Shown here: in pieces, positions 25,760 to 40,235 of the stretch | Layout of the letters: each line of letters begins with the position of its first letter | Numbering within the stretch: position 1 is the first letter of the stretch | From: Chrysomallon squamiferum | Lineage: Eukaryota > Mollusca > Gastropoda > Neomphalida > Peltospiridae | Reading direction: 5' to 3' | Length of the DNA stretch: 64,000 nt | NCBI GenBank assembly: GCA_012295275.1 | Contig: CM022670.1 | Location: 5,582,642-5,646,641, forward strand | The notes under the pieces: generated by a model | What the model was told of the DNA's origin: nothing | What the model saw: only the letters and a program-made list of their open reading frames with translations | The model's database searches: none | Program-made: the position numbers and the translations under genes

Positions 25760-27330
25760 AATAGCTTGGAAAAAGAAATGAGGAGTTTGATCTCGTGACA
25801 TGTCACGCATGCGTTGTTCCACTTAACAAACACCGCGGTCGTAAAACACCATATTATAATTCATATATTAAACTATAAATAATATCTGTTTAATCATATC
25901 ATCTATAATATAATATTAAAATATTCTACTACTGAGCACTATAGCGACCTATGTTACACTTAATATTTTGGTTTAAAAATACAACTAACAGTGTATAAAA
26001 GTAATTCATATACTTGTAGGGTAAAATACAAGAAATACGTAATATGCGTAGTATTACGTATAAGTGATAGTGTATAATACTACAAAAACACAGATTACAA
26101 TGCTACAAAAACGTAACAGCGTAAATGCGTAGGCATTCCTTGACTAACGCGATTAATTAATCTATCGACTTTGCACGTATATCGAAATAGCGTTAATCAA
26201 ATATAATAATGGTAAAAATTATAACTGCAATCTAATGCTGACTGAAACAAATTCAACTATATAAAATATATCGATGTATCTACCTCGTAAGGAAAATAGA
26301 AAGAGGAAAACATAAAAAAAGAAAGAAAATAGTTAAATGTTTTCTGAATACAAAGTACTGTTGCAGTTTGTAGATTTTATCTGTTCACAAATTTTGCAGT
26401 GGCGGTCAATCTGTTTCTCTTAACTGTTGCAAACTAGACTGCTACGATTCAGATCTGAATCCATATCCATTATTTGTTGGTTAAGCGACTTAAAATTACG
26501 AAACATTTGATTAAGCTCTTTAATCACGACCAGCTGGCAACCTCGCTGTCACAGTCGTCACGTAATCTCATTACTGGCAAAATATGAGCGCTCCCACGCA
26601 GTGACGTTCGCTGGTGTTTGCTTTAACGCGGGAAATTCGAAACCGTGTTAATCAAAATGTTTACCGTTGAGATCCAGGAATTAATATTACCGCCATAATC
26701 AAGCGCTGCGCAAAGCAAAACTGCGTTAAACGAGGCGTACGTCAACTACAAATGCGTAATAAATTATAATATTACAGACAGGCAGTACTATACTGTAAAA
26801 AAAACAACCACTAATAGTTTAAATACTACAATAAGGAATTGTTCAAACCGTTGACACTCGATTTTATGGTCCTCGGATCTCCGTACTTCGGAAAATCCGA
26901 GTCAGAACGGGAAAAATCACAAAATTTGGACTTAACGCTGTCTGCAAGAAACGAGCCTGCAGCTCGTGAACTGCGTGGTAGGTTCCAGTCGGCGCGTTGT
27001 AAATATTTGTGAGTGGAGTGGCAGTACAGTGTCTCCTCCAAATCATCGCCATGTTTTCATTATTATAATTAATAAAAAAAAAGAATTTGTGATTAGCAGT
27101 CGCTTGTATGGCTTCAAGAGGAAGAAGTGAGAAAAGGAAAAACTGCATTTTAGAGTCGGTCAGAAATTCGAGGAAATGCAACGTCTTGAATCTGAACATT
27201 GCTCTTACATTATTATATTACTGTTATTGCTTAATGTGTAGTAAAGTTTAATGCTTCGCTACATTTTAAAGTTAATCTTTACATTCGCGACGACGCCAGA
27301 CTTGTCCTTCCCCTATTAGTCCCTGAAATT
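25760..27330. other. Repeat-poor stretch with GC-richer blocks
   Basis: 26400-26740 and 26830-27060 are GC-richer and free of tandem repeats. Minus-strand frames at 26826-27199 overlap in several readings with no supported splice structure. No gene is called; the blocks may be regulatory. Confidence 0.3.
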
Positions 27331-27335
27331 GAGCT

Positions 27336-27840
27336 GATACAAATACATACCAGTGTATAATACTACAAATACATACCAGTGTATAATACTACAAATACAT
27401 ACCAGAGTGTAATACTACAAATACATACCAGCGTATAATACTACAAATACATACCAGGGTGTAATACTACAAATACATACCAGTGTGTAATGCTACAAAT
27501 ACATACCAGTGTGTAATGCTACAAATACATACCAGTGTGTAATACTACAAATACATACCAGTGTGTAATGCTACAAATACATACCAGTGTGTAATGCTAC
27601 AAATACATACCAGTGTATAATACTACAAATACATACCAGTGTATAATACTACAAATACATACCAGTGTGTAATACTACAAATACATACCAGAGTGTAATA
27701 CTACAAATACATACCAGTGTGTAATGCTACAAATACATACCAGTGTGTAATGCTACAAATACATACCAGTGTGTAATGCTACAAATACATACCAGTGTGT
27801 AATACTACAAATACATACTAGTGTATAATACTATAAATAG
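27336..27840. repeat. 26-bp minisatellite
   Basis: About 19 copies share the core TACAAATACATACCAGTGTG, with TAATAC/TAATGC variants. Confidence 0.95.
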
Positions 27841-28559
27841 ATAGTAGTGCATAATACTACATGAATGTGATACACATGATACTATAACTAATGATACCAT
27901 AGATTGAGCAATTTCAGATAAGATGTACGACTTGCTTAGAAAATAAAATTTCAATTTGTCATGTGTTAAGAAATGTTAAAATCATGAAGATATCAACTGG
28001 TATAAATGTTTGTCTGAAGTGAACTTCAAAATGGGAAGTTTTTGGAGGGTGACATAGAGACACACTGGTTAGTACGTTGATTTATTTGCAGAAGGCTGAG
28101 CACAGTGGGAGAACTAATTTTCCAAACAGTTGTCGTCTCAGAAAACTGTTAAGATTTGTACGAAAATAAAAGAAGCGAAAGGAAGATAAATGATCAATCT
28201 TATAACTAAAACGAAACATAAATTCTGATTAATACGTTTGCTATGTCGGTCGTAAGAAAGCGTCTGTTACTGGTGACTGGGTCTATTATCTCGGCAGTCA
28301 TAACTCGCTGTTTGATCATTGATAACGTCACAAACACATTTTACTCGTTCGAGAAATTAACCTTTAAATTCCAAGCGAAATTAGCTTTTGTCATTTTGCA
28401 CATACACAGTTCCAGTAGGATGTGGATATTTTACAAGTCAGTTTGTTTCTGGTGCGATCAATGTAATCAATTGAAAAAGTAAATCAGCCTGCATGATTTT
28501 CTGACAAAATTCACTGCAGTGGACATTTCATACAACAAAACTGCTTCGTTTTCTTCAAA

Positions 28560-28870
28560 CATATGTTAGTTTCATGAAATTTATACCGCAGTTAATACTA
28601 TGCTAATTTCATAAAGTTGTATACCACAGTTAATCCTGTATTAATTTTACTGTGTTTATTTCATAAAATTTATAACGCAGTTAATACTATGATAATTTCA
28701 TAAAATTTGTACTACAGTTAATACTGTGTTAATTTCATAAAATGTATACCACGGTTAATACTGTGTTAATTTTATAAAATTTATGAAGCTGTTTTTACTA
28801 ATTTCGTAAATTTATACAACAGTTGATATTGTATAAATTTGAAATTTATTATAATACTGTTCATTTCATA
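28560..28870. repeat. Degenerate ~37-45-bp repeat
   Basis: Diverged copies of TTAATTTCATAAAATTTATA followed by CCACAGTTAATACTG. Confidence 0.65.
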
Positions 28871-29193
28871 GAATACAGACAGTTATTTCAATTTTAACTT
28901 AAAATTGAAATATAAAATTATTGTTTAAAATTAACCAGCTATATTATTAAATATTAAATATATATATAACTTTTATTACTAAAACTAAAGCGAACAAAAA
29001 TCTGTAGTAAAATATCTTGTTGGCAGTGTGAAAAAAACTGCTCACATAAATACACATATTTTAATATATAACTGTTGATTTACCGTGTTTTAAATAAAAT
29101 AACATTCAAGACTAAGATAGGAAAATGATAACCAACTGCAAAAACGAGTTATCATTGCCGTATGGTGATGATAATGATGATGATGACAATGAT

Positions 29194-29195
<2 letters not shown>

Positions 29196-29235
<40 letters not shown>

Positions 29236-29255
29236 TATTATTATTATTATTATAT
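29196..29255. repeat. (AAT)n/(ATT)n microsatellite
   Basis: AAT units switch to ATT units, forming a perfect inverted repeat at the switch. Confidence 0.9.
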
Positions 29256-29461
29256 TTTATATTGCTATTGCTATCACAAATTTATTAAACAAATACTTAT
29301 AGCAATGATAGTTTTAATGCAGCTTTTAATTTAAAGAAAAATACGCAAAATGGATATGTAGTTAAATGCTCTCTTCCTATCAAGTAACTTATTTATAATA
29401 ACTGTATGAAGTAAAAACTATTGTTTTAAATATACAGTATATTATCTAACTAGTATTTGAT

Positions 29462-29890
29462 AACTGTTTGAAAAAATAAGGGCTTGATATCTTCGTTTAA
29501 TAGATAATATACAAAATAACGGCTTGTTATCTTCGTTTAATAGATAATATACAAAATAAGGGCTTGCTATCTTCGTTTAAGATAGAAAATAACGGCTACA
29601 AAATAACGGCAAAATAACGGCTTGCTATCTTCGTTTAATAGATAATATACAAAATAACGGCTTTCTATCTTCGTTTAATAGATAACATACAAAATAACGG
29701 CTTGCTATCTTCGTTTAATAGATAATATACAAAATAACGGCTTGCTATCTTCGTTTAATAGATAACATACAAAATAACGGCTTGCTGTCTTCATTTAGTA
29801 GGTAATATTTAAAATGATGGCTTCCTTTACAGTTTAGTAGATAATATTTAAAATAACGGCTTCCTATTTTAGTTCAGTAGATAATATTTA
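29462..29890. repeat. 40-bp minisatellite
   Basis: About ten copies share the cores ACAAAATAACGGCTTGCTA and TCTTCGTTTAATAGATAAT. The right end is degenerate. Confidence 0.9.
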
Positions 29891-30014
29891 AAATTTCTGT
29901 ATGATATAATAAACTAAGCGGTAGAGTTCTAGATGAAGATTAAAAGTGACGCAGTAAAACAGAATGATGGCAAAGTGAATACTTTGCCGTACAAGTAAAA
30001 GAAGACTAACTTAC

Positions 30015-30180
30015 CTGTGTGTCACGGAGTAATCTTTGACGGAATGGCCGAGGCTCGATATTCAAGCGGCTTTATCAAAGTAGCCAAAAACTCGGAGGCG
30101 GGCGTACCAACATATTAATGTCGATAGCACGTGACAGTGTAAGCTTGTGACAGTGTTTGTATGAGCTATTGGCTGGTAGC
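30015..30180 (-). promoter_or_regulatory. Candidate promoter and non-coding first exon of the neuropeptide gene
   Basis: On the minus strand a consensus donor (CACACAG|GTAAGT, exon end at 30015) closes a GC-richer block. Above it lie a GC-rich CCGCCTCC element (about 30093-30103), a CACGTG E-box (about 30128-30133) and a CCAAT box (about 30168-30172). This is the order expected for a promoter plus a short 5' UTR exon. The signal-peptide exon at 15053 needs an upstream non-coding exon on this strand, and this is the best donor I noticed. The link across 15 kb is inference. Confidence 0.35.
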
Positions 30181-30552
30181 CATTTACAGTTTTATCGATA
30201 TCAGAGAGTGGTACAGATAAAGCAAGTCTTGTGAGTCTCTATGCTGGTTTGTATGATGCAGTTTATAACTCATCACGCTGTCTGCTTTGATGCAGACACA
30301 TCACTGTATTGCATAACAGAGAGCGTTATAATGTCAGTGTAAAGTATGTACCATTTGAATAACAATGTATCTCAGTAAAAACATGTTTTTGTAAAATACT
30401 GTAAAATTAACTGTAAAACAATGCTGTATTTTGTTTAACATATGCCTGTAATAACATGAATATGAATTTAATATAAAACAAAGTTATATTCCGTATAATA
30501 TACCCTGTAATAACATGGATGTGAATCTAACAAGAACCTTTAATTAGTAAAA

Positions 30553-30575
30553 AAAAAAAAAAAAAAAAAAAAAAA
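30553..30575. repeat. Poly-A tract
   Basis: A run of about 23-25 A. Confidence 0.85.
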
Positions 30576-30694
30576 GTAGATATACTTCAATCAAGAGAGT
30601 TAAATTTTTAAATTTTTACTTATAAATAAATACTGACAATGCATGAACATGTTTTGATATTATTAGGTACAGTGTTTTCTCAGTAAATACGTGA

Positions 30695-31440
30695 ACAAAA
30701 TCTCCAAACGTCTGATAGTATGTAAAACGTTCAACATAAACATCTTATTGTAATGTAAAAACACTAAACGTCTAATACCATGTAAAATATTCATCAATAA
30801 ATATCTTATTAAAATGTAAAAACACTAAACGTCTAATACCATGTAAAATGTTCATCAATAAATATCTTATTAAAATGTAAAAACACTAAACATCTAATAC
30901 CATGTAAAATGTTCATCAATAAATATCTTATTAAAATGTAAAAACACTAAACGTTTAATACCATGTAAAATGTTCATCAATAAATAAAAAATAAAAACAC
31001 TAAACGTCTTAATTGTAAAATATTCATCAATAAATATCTTATTAAAATGTAAAAACACTAAACATCTAATACCATGTAAAATGTTCATCAATAAATATCT
31101 TATAATGTAAAAAACACAAAACATTTAATACAATGTAAAAACAAATATTTATCAATAAATGTCTTATTATAATGAAAACACATGACGTCTAATACCAAGT
31201 AAAAAATTCATTAAAAAATATCTTATTATAATGAAAAAACACTAAACGTCAAATACCGTGTAAAATATTGATCAACAAATATCTTATTATACTGAAAAAC
31301 ACTAAACGTTTAACACAATGTAAAATATTCATCAACAGATATCATATTATAATGTGAAACCACTAAACGTTTAACACAAAGTAAAATGTTCATCAATAAA
31401 TATTTTATTATAATGTGAAAACTGTAAATGTGTTATTGTT
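30695..31440. repeat. ~61-bp minisatellite
   Basis: About 12 copies share the cores AAACGTCTAATACCATGTAA and TTCATCAATAAATATCTTAT. The left units are nearly identical and the right ones diverged. Confidence 0.9.
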
Positions 31441-31444
31441 ATGC

Positions 31445-34400
31445 AAAAAACACTAAGCGTTTTATATCAATCATAATTATTGCTGCATTTATTTTGTAAA
31501 TTCATACAAATGTTGGTTTTGTGTTAATTTTAAATTTATGCAGATGTTAGTAATGATAATTTTATTGTTAAATATTAAATATTTCTTACTTTTCTTACTA
31601 AAACTTGAGGGAAAAAAAACCTATAAGAAAAATATTATGCTTTCTGTGACGAATTTATTAAACACTGTTTTACATGCTCGTTTTGACTGTAATGTGAGAA
31701 TAAATAAATAAATAAATAAATAAACAAAAAGTAACAGTTAATTGTTTTAGTGACATGGTGAGTAATAAAACATGCGGAGTACATCAAGTTTTTTTTTTTT
31801 CTGTAAAAACTGAAATTAGAAAGATCAGACGTCGTTCGGTTAAGAAAAAAAAAAGAAGTAAAAAGATTTAAAAGATAGTTGACAAATTTGTGCGAAGGCG
31901 AATTAAATCTGAGAATTAAAATGTTCGGTTAACAAAGTAAAAGTTTGCGTCGCAGACACTTAGTCGTGAGCCGACTGCCGCTGTTGCTAAGTGGACCCAG
32001 AAACGTCGTAGTAAATTCACGTCAGCCCGGATCACGCTCTTTCTCGTCTAGGAAAATGTGTTTAACAACAGTTTGTTTCTCTTTGACCTCCATTAACACG
32101 TTTACCCACGCCTCCTCTAGAAACCTTTCTTTTTCGTTTTAAACGTGTTACGAAATGTTAATAATCTGTTAATAATATCAATATGTTTTAACAGCTTCTT
32201 TGTTCTAAATAAATGTTGTTGTTTTTTCTGCAAGAGAAATCTAGTTGGATATTTTATTTACATGCATTAAAGGTATATCTGTGTGTTGTATTAAAAGACA
32301 CATGGGTTTTTGACACAATTTTGCACTTAACGACCCAAGTTCAGAAACATTCTTTTAAAATTTGAATTAGTTTTCCATTACATGAAGCCTAAACATCTTT
32401 CCCTCAGTTTTAAATAACAACTGACTGAATTAATTTTGACAAATGACATTTTTAATGTTTTCGTTTCTAACTCCATACTTCATATATACCATATTGGTAT
32501 TCAATGGTTTGACGAGAAAAGATTTAATCCGTGAAAAACTGATTACAAATTCATTTGCAAGCTGAGCTATTGGTTAATTACATTATTCAACTACAGTCCA
32601 GTTTGCTCACACTCAAACAAAAGCTTTCTCAACTATCAGTTCGCTTTCTCTAGCCTTGCAAAGCCGGCTACAGTGTTAGTGACAGGAATTACATTAGTGT
32701 TTTCAATAACAGCACATACTGAATATATTTTCCAGTCACCAACAACATAAAAATTTGTACCTGATTCACTTACTATGTAACCGAGTGTAACACAACAAAC
32801 AGTGTCCATGACAACGGTCAAGCAGCATGCATTTTACTTACCTTCCCGAAATAGCACTGAAATGCAAATACACACATACTCACAAACACACGAAGACGCA
32901 CATATCTATGTACACACTAAACACAACGAACGAAAGGAGGATATATCAGCAGAACTGGCAATATTATGAAAGTACACATAAACACCAACATTCAAAAGAA
33001 ATAAGGGAGAAGGTGAACGCGAATCAGTCCAAATGAAGTAACCAAGAACAAAATTAACTAATCTTGAAAAACGATCGAAACATAGTTAAAATCGTTAACC
33101 AGGTCAACAGTGGAAGTGACCGGTAATAAGCAAAATGAAACTGAACATAGGTGTGTGCAAAGTATCAGAGAGTCTGGGAAAACCTGGAAGAACCGGATCA
33201 CAGGTCGTGACTAATTGATAACACTGATAGAGAAGCAGATCAAAATAAGATTATAGAACGAACAGAGGATTTCTGCATGGAGCTGTATGGCAATAAAGAA
33301 ACAGTGTGGAAACTGGTCTGTTAAACACCACACACACAAGAAATCTGGGGAAGAGAGAAGACCACGGGACAGATGTGACTGGCCACGTTAGAAGATGGAA
33401 GCAGTCCTGAGCAGGACACGAAATTCAGAAAACAAAAACAACCTGGAAACGACTCAGATGAATGGAAGACGAACTGGATGAGGACTGGAAAGTGAACAAA
33501 AATGTGGAAGCCACATTCCGAGCTTTCGCACAACAAAGACGGTGGCATTACGATCAGTATCAACAATGAGAAAACATATATTAGTTTAATCAGCACAGTT
33601 TATTAAATACATATAAGACATACATTACGTCTTACGAAAGTTAATGGGGCAATAAGTTTATAGTGAAAGGACAAAAAGCCCAGTCACATGCGTCTTGCCT
33701 TTTTCTGCAAAGAATCAAATTTCTGTTGATATAAATCAGATACTTAACTTTGCTAGAAAAAAAAACAAAAAAAAAAATTTAAATAAATGTCCTTATCAAG
33801 AAATGTGAAAGAAAAATTATACATAATACACAGATTTAAGAAAACAGATATAGAAAATGTAGATATTTTTTCTGTATGGCATATTTCGCAGATTTAAAAT
33901 CTGACTTAACGGCTGAGATGAGGTTTCAAACAGCAATATGAAACCTCTGTACTTTGAATTACGATAACGTGAAACGCAATTACTTGTTTCAGCTTAAGTT
34001 AGAGCAATCTTCCACACCACCGATGAGTTTGATCAAGTATAAATAAAACATTCAGGAGAAAATAATAATTGCGTAAATAATCTGCCTTTGTTGAAAACTG
34101 TCCCTAATTTCTTCCACAAAAAGGAGCAGAAGTAAAAAAAAAAGTTTGTTAATCTTACTTTAAACATTTGTGTAACATCACATATGGTATAATTCATGTG
34201 TTTAATGACAGATAACACTTACACACTGCCCTGTGTTTAGCATATCGATAGATACTGTTAGTTCTTGGCACCTGTGATATATGTAAGTAGGTAATACATA
34301 CACATTACACTATAGTTTACACTGTATGTCAGCAAAGGAAGTAATAACTGTAGTCGGTGAAACGTATGGGGAACAAAAAGGTCGAGGAATAGACAAGCGA

Positions 34401-35280
34401 AATATTGACACTGTGAAAACAAAATTAATCTTCAGTGATTCGACTCGTTATTCAGAGTAGTTCCCCGAGCCCTCATTTCCAGAAGTCAATGCACGTGCTA
34501 TCCGAGAAACAATGTTTAAACCTAAATCTTTCTGAGAGACCGCATCTGAATTAATCAGTGTGCGAGGTATTTCTGCGACCAGCTATTGTCGTCGAGTCTT
34601 GTGTTTGTTCAATGAAAAGTCATGGGGCCTCCGGAATGAGACGTCTTTAGAAAGAATTCTGTGGTAATTATTCGAACATCTATCTCCAATCAATAGCACT
34701 GTATTAAGATTTTTTTTCTTTATATTTTTGGTTTAGATATATGTGTATGAGTTTGTGGGTAATATGTGTGTGTGTGGGTATGTCTATGTTGTGGGTGTGT
34801 GTTGATGTGCGTGTGTGCGTGCGTGTGTGTGTTTGAATGTATATTGTGCTGTGTGTTACATTAAATAAGTATAACACGTGAAAATTCGTGTACATATGTT
34901 CAGTTATTATTTGACAACACTTTTTTTTTCACATAATCTGCGAACTTAACTGAATGCACTAAAGCAATTTTAGATAAATGTTTATGAATTTGTGAATTTA
35001 CAGATTTTTGAATTTTCGAATTTATTATAGTTCAATGTATTTTACAGGCATAATGTTTTTTTTACATGTTCGCGGCGTTACATACAGGAGCCAACTGAAT
35101 ATCACTGTCCAATTATAGTCAACAAGAATGAAATGCTAAAAAGTTGTAGAATTTAACATATTGCTTGTCAGTCTTAAAGTCTCAATAACTGGAATGTTTG
35201 TTACACAAACAAAGAATGAATTTGTTCTGTTTCAGGAAATAAGCATAATTTTATCTATTAGATATCAATATATATAATTG
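31445..35280. other. Gene-free stretch
   Basis: Apart from the possible retrotransposon remnant and short (AAAT) and GT-rich tracts (34740-34830), no exon or long tandem array is visible. GC-richer patches occur at 31940-32140 and 34440-34660. Confidence 0.35.
33060..33580 (+). mobile_element. Possible degraded non-LTR retrotransposon remnant
   Basis: This repeat-free stretch has no intact frame. Broken frames read RTEDFCMELYGN near 33260-33295, and further on a HVRRWK-like segment and DELDEDWK near 33390-33490. These recall, in order, the linker before the reverse transcriptase and the C-terminal RW...W region of RTE/CR1-type elements. The resemblance is weak and from memory. Stops and frameshifts interrupt it throughout. 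Confidence 0.25.
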
Positions 35281-35457
<177 letters not shown>

Positions 35458-36439
35458 TAAAATGCTTTTTCATTTTGACTGTCGCTCTGCTTTTAAAAAC
35501 TGGTAAACAACACATAATACTCGACTGACCTCTTCTTGATCCACTGAGAGAGAGAGAGTGAAAGGCTAGAAAAACGGAATTAAAGAAATACACGTGTATG
35601 TGAAGAATAAACTGAAACGTGCCTGGCAGTCAGTGTTATTCAGTTTTGTCATACGGCATGATGTCAGAAATCTGATGATCTTTATTAAACGACTGCAGAA
35701 GTCAAAAGTGATTAGTTTCCTGTGTGTTAAAAGACGTAACTGTATAAAATTTGAATTTAGTGAGTAAGGAAAGCCACTCACTACTCACATCAACATGTAT
35801 CTTTTCTTACAAAACACAGTGACACTCTAAGTAATCTGTCGTGTGACAGTGGTTGGATCGAAACATTTTCCAAGAAGACTTGATCCACTGATCTGTCACA
35901 ATGTAATATTAACATACAGAGATAAGACTATTAATCACCTAGTCACTAAATATCAGAAATGTACATCATTAGATTTTATTTTTTAAATTTCCTTCCCGCT
36001 ACAGATACAAACGAAGCAGTTTGTAACATACACTTGACTGTTTTCTTGATGATTTTAGTAAAATTCACCTTTCTCTTTATTTTGTGTCATCGTCGTCTAC
36101 ATAATAAACAATACTTTTATTTTGTGCGTTAGGAACATGTCTGCTGTTTACTGATGTTTATAGGTATGAATTATTTCTCCTGTTCTTTTTTTTTTTTTTC
36201 AATGAAATATTATTGTTATATGATTGTTAGAACACATTGTACACCTTGCCCTTTGTCGCTTCACTATCTTACATTTTTTTCATAAACTGTTCTGGTTAAA
36301 CTAATACTTTTTCTTTGTTTTTTTAGTGTTCTTATTTACTATAGCACCACCTAGAGAAATGATAATGATAATAATAGCAAAATCAGCAATATTAATTTAT
36401 ATATCAGATAGTGAAAGATATGTCTTTATGTATGTGTGT

Positions 36440-36620
<181 letters not shown>

Positions 36621-37487
36621 TGTTAACTGCAGATAAAGGCAGGAGAGTTGTGAACAACAGGTTATAAAAGAAATATTTTGTGATTCTATCTCTGAATCAA
36701 CAGAATCAAACAAAATTTTTAATTTTGTAATGAAATGGATCATCGTTTAGTGTTTCAAATAAAACAAAGATTTTTCTTCTGTTGTTATTTATTAATTTAT
36801 TTATTAAGTTTGTGTATTTTTTACACAAGGCGAGTATAATACAATTCCCTCTACACTGAGCTGTGTTTTCTGTGTATGGTCTTTTTTTTTTTTTTCTTCT
36901 TTTTTTTTTAATAATTTCTGTTGTGTAATATATGTGATATTTCACAGTCTCGATTGTTCGTATCTGTTTTTACTCGTCTCTGACATCAGTGGAACGGGAT
37001 GTCGAACCTCCTTCATAAGTCGGTTCTAGCACCAGTGTATCCTACTTTACAAAAATTACCCCCAGCTTGTTTAACATACGAAAAGACACTGTTATATTTG
37101 ATAACCATATGGTTACTGTGCTATGTGGTATTAAATATAAAAAATAAAATTCTTTAAGAGTAACATATATTATATTATTCCTATATTTCTTAAATCAATA
37201 TTTTGATTTTTCTAACCAGCGACTGTTAAATGAAAATCTTTCGAGACTAAAATGACACTGGGTTCATTTTCAAACTCCAGCACGTTTCATAAAATAATGT
37301 TCAAACTGCGGAAAACAGCGACGGCAAATACACCAAGTACGCGATCCCAGCAATCGATTTACCTGAACACAGGTAGCAAAAACACATCTCTGTTACTTTC
37401 CTGCGGCTGATTAAAATGGCGTTAGTTTTACGTATTCTGTTACTAACCATGTCATATCAAACGAAACATCCTCAAAAATAAATATAG

Positions 37488-37965
37488 CTCATATTTAATA
37501 TCAGCCAATATTTAACACATACTAAATATCACATATTAACATTTGTATGAACCAATATTTAACACATACTAAATATCACATATTAACATTTGTATGAACC
37601 AATATTTAACACATACTAAATATCACATTTTTAACATTTGTATGAGCCAATATTTAACACATACTAAATATCACATATTAACATTTGTATGAACCAATAT
37701 TTAACACATACTAAATATCACATATTAACATTTGTATGAACCAATATTTAACACATACTAAATATCACATTTTTAACATTTGTATGAGCCAATATTTAAC
37801 ACATTATCACATATTAACATTTGTATGAACCAATATTTAACACATACTAAATATCACATTTTTAACATTTGTATGAGCCAATATTTAACACATACTAAAT
37901 ATCACATATTAACATTTGTATGAACCAATGTTTAACACATACTGAGTATCACATAACTAACGTGT
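37488..37965. repeat. 47-bp minisatellite
   Basis: About ten copies share the cores AATATTTAACACATACTAAA and ACATTTGTATGAACC. ATATTA/TTTTTA variants alternate, suggesting a multi-unit amplification. Confidence 0.95.
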
Positions 37966-38599
37966 CTCAACTAATATTTAACTGTAATTGTATATTAATA
38001 CTATTTATCTTGTGGCAGCGATATTCATCATCATCATAATTAGTTATTATTTTCATGATCATCATTGTTAATATTGTTGTCGTGGTTGTTGTTGTTGTTG
38101 CTAAAACACACTTCGTAACGAGAAGGTACCCGACTATAGTAAACTAAATTTTTGGTTCCTGATATTTGTGACTTAACGACTCGACCAGGTTACTGTTCCC
38201 AGCATTTTTATAGTGTTTGCAGCTTGAACTGTGCTGTGCACATATTTGTTTTCTGTCTGAAATAACAATACATCAACAGTTAATGGGGACATTAATTTAC
38301 AGTTCTCAGAGAACGGCTTTATTTAAAGCAATGAAATGGATTTGATAAGAAGAACACTGAGCTGGTGGGTAGAATGTGAAAAACAGCACAGATCAACGTA
38401 TTTAATAGAAAGATCTTTCAGTCCTTTTACAAAACCTACTCAAAAGCAGAAAACTGTTACTTTGTATCGTTCACTAGCCATTAATTAAAACTTACGGTAA
38501 ATATACGATTACAAAATGTACTTTGGTAAGAACAAATATTACTTGACGACAGTACATTCATAATCAATTTTGTCACAGCATGTAGTATTACCTTATTCT

Positions 38600-38880
38600 G
38601 ATTCATCCAAAATAAACATTATCATGTACTAATAACAAACACTATCAGGCATTGGCAATAATCACAGTCATGTATTGGAAATAAACACTATCATGTATTG
38701 ATAATAAACACTATCATTTATTGATAATAAACACTATCATGTATTGATAAGAAACACTATCATGTATTGGTAATAAACAGTACCATGTATTGATAATAAA
38801 CACTATCATGTACTGGTAACAAACACCATCATGTATTGGTAAAAAATACTGTCATGTATTGTAACAAACACTATCATGTT
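38600..38880. repeat. 23-bp minisatellite
   Basis: About 12 copies of CATGTATTGATAATAAACAC followed by TAT. Confidence 0.9.
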
Positions 38881-39275
38881 TTCATAATAAAGAGTACAAA
38901 GTATAATGCATTTATAATAAACAGTATACAATGTAATATATTTACAATAAACATTATACAGTGTAGTGTGTTTATAATAAACAGCATACAATGTAAAGTA
39001 TTTATAATAAACATTATACAATATAAGGTGTTTATAATAAACAGTATACAATGTAATATATTTATAATAAACAGTATACAATGTAATGTATTTATAATAA
39101 ACAGTATACAATGTAATGTATTTATAATAAACAGTATACAGTGTAATGTATTTATAATAAACAGTATATAGTGTAATGTATTTATAATACACTGTAATTT
39201 ATTTAGAATACACAGTATGTAATGTATTGTATTTATAGTAGACAGTATACACTGTAATGTATTTAAAATAAAAAA
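38881..39275. repeat. 30-bp minisatellite
   Basis: About 13 copies share the core ACAGTATACAATGTAATGTA, followed by TTTATAATAA. It directly abuts the 23-bp array and shares the AATAAACA segment, so one may derive from the other. The unit length, divisible by three, leaves both strands open; these frames are not genes. Confidence 0.9.
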
Positions 39276-39830
39276 GTATCAGTTATGCATGTCAGACAAT
39301 GCTATGCTTGAATAAATATTATCTCATCTCGTGATATATTATTTTATGACTTAGCATGACATATTCAAACATATTCTCATAGCAGTGAGTTCAGTTTACA
39401 AAGATCCTTGCTGTAATAAAAGCTGATGCTCTGGGTTTAACAGTTCTGACAGTGACGTGTGTATTGATTACATTCTGTAGCAAACGTTTTAATCTGTTAT
39501 AAATCATAAATCACAATTGCTACGTATCAGATATCATAATTATTATATTGTATGCTGTTTGTATATTAAAACGTGACGGATCTATTCCAGTTTGTCTCAC
39601 TGTAATGCTTTAAATCGCTGTTATCTTATTAACTGACTACTTTTATGTCTCGTAAACTAAAATGAATACCAGACCTCGTGACAGAGTCACTGACTGGATG
39701 ACTTACTTATCAGTGTTTTTCTGACTTAGTGAATAAATAGTTAAGTAGCAACTGAGTGACTAACTTCCTAGTGTTTGGCTGACAGACGGGTCTAGTTTCC
39801 TAATAGTTGATTTAGTGTCTGACTAACTGC

Positions 39831-39831
<1 letters not shown>

Positions 39832-39869
<38 letters not shown>

Positions 39870-39973
39870 TTCTGGTTGATATAAAATACTCTAAGTGAAT
39901 TTTGTAATTATTTTTTTTCTGTTAACAGACAATAGATAGATAGAGAGATAGGTTTATTTTATGGTTATTTTGC

Positions 39974-40007
<34 letters not shown>

Positions 40008-40136
40008 GCATGAATATACTTAATATAACTTTACAGTTAAATGGTTTTTAAATCCATGACTAAATAAAATATAGTATTACAGTTATGTAAACGAAACAGA
40101 ACGAGTTAAGTAGAAAAAAATCTAAAATTAGGTAAC

Positions 40137-40232
<96 letters not shown>

Positions 40233-40235
40233 TTT
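39832..40235. repeat. Microsatellite cluster: (CA)n, (ATT)n, (TTTA)n
   Basis: (CA)n at 39832-39867, (ATT)n at 39977-40008 and 40137-40190, and (TTTA)n at 40191-40235, separated by AT-rich unique sequence. Confidence 0.9.

Noticed and set aside
28040-28110. tRNA-like or SINE head (ACTGGTTAGTACGTTGAT)
   Set aside because: The A-box resemblance is partial and no B box (GGTTCGAATCC-like) follows at the right distance.
38806-39192. Long open frames on both strands (up to 128 codons)
   Set aside because: They are produced by 30-bp tandem repeats, whose length is divisible by three.
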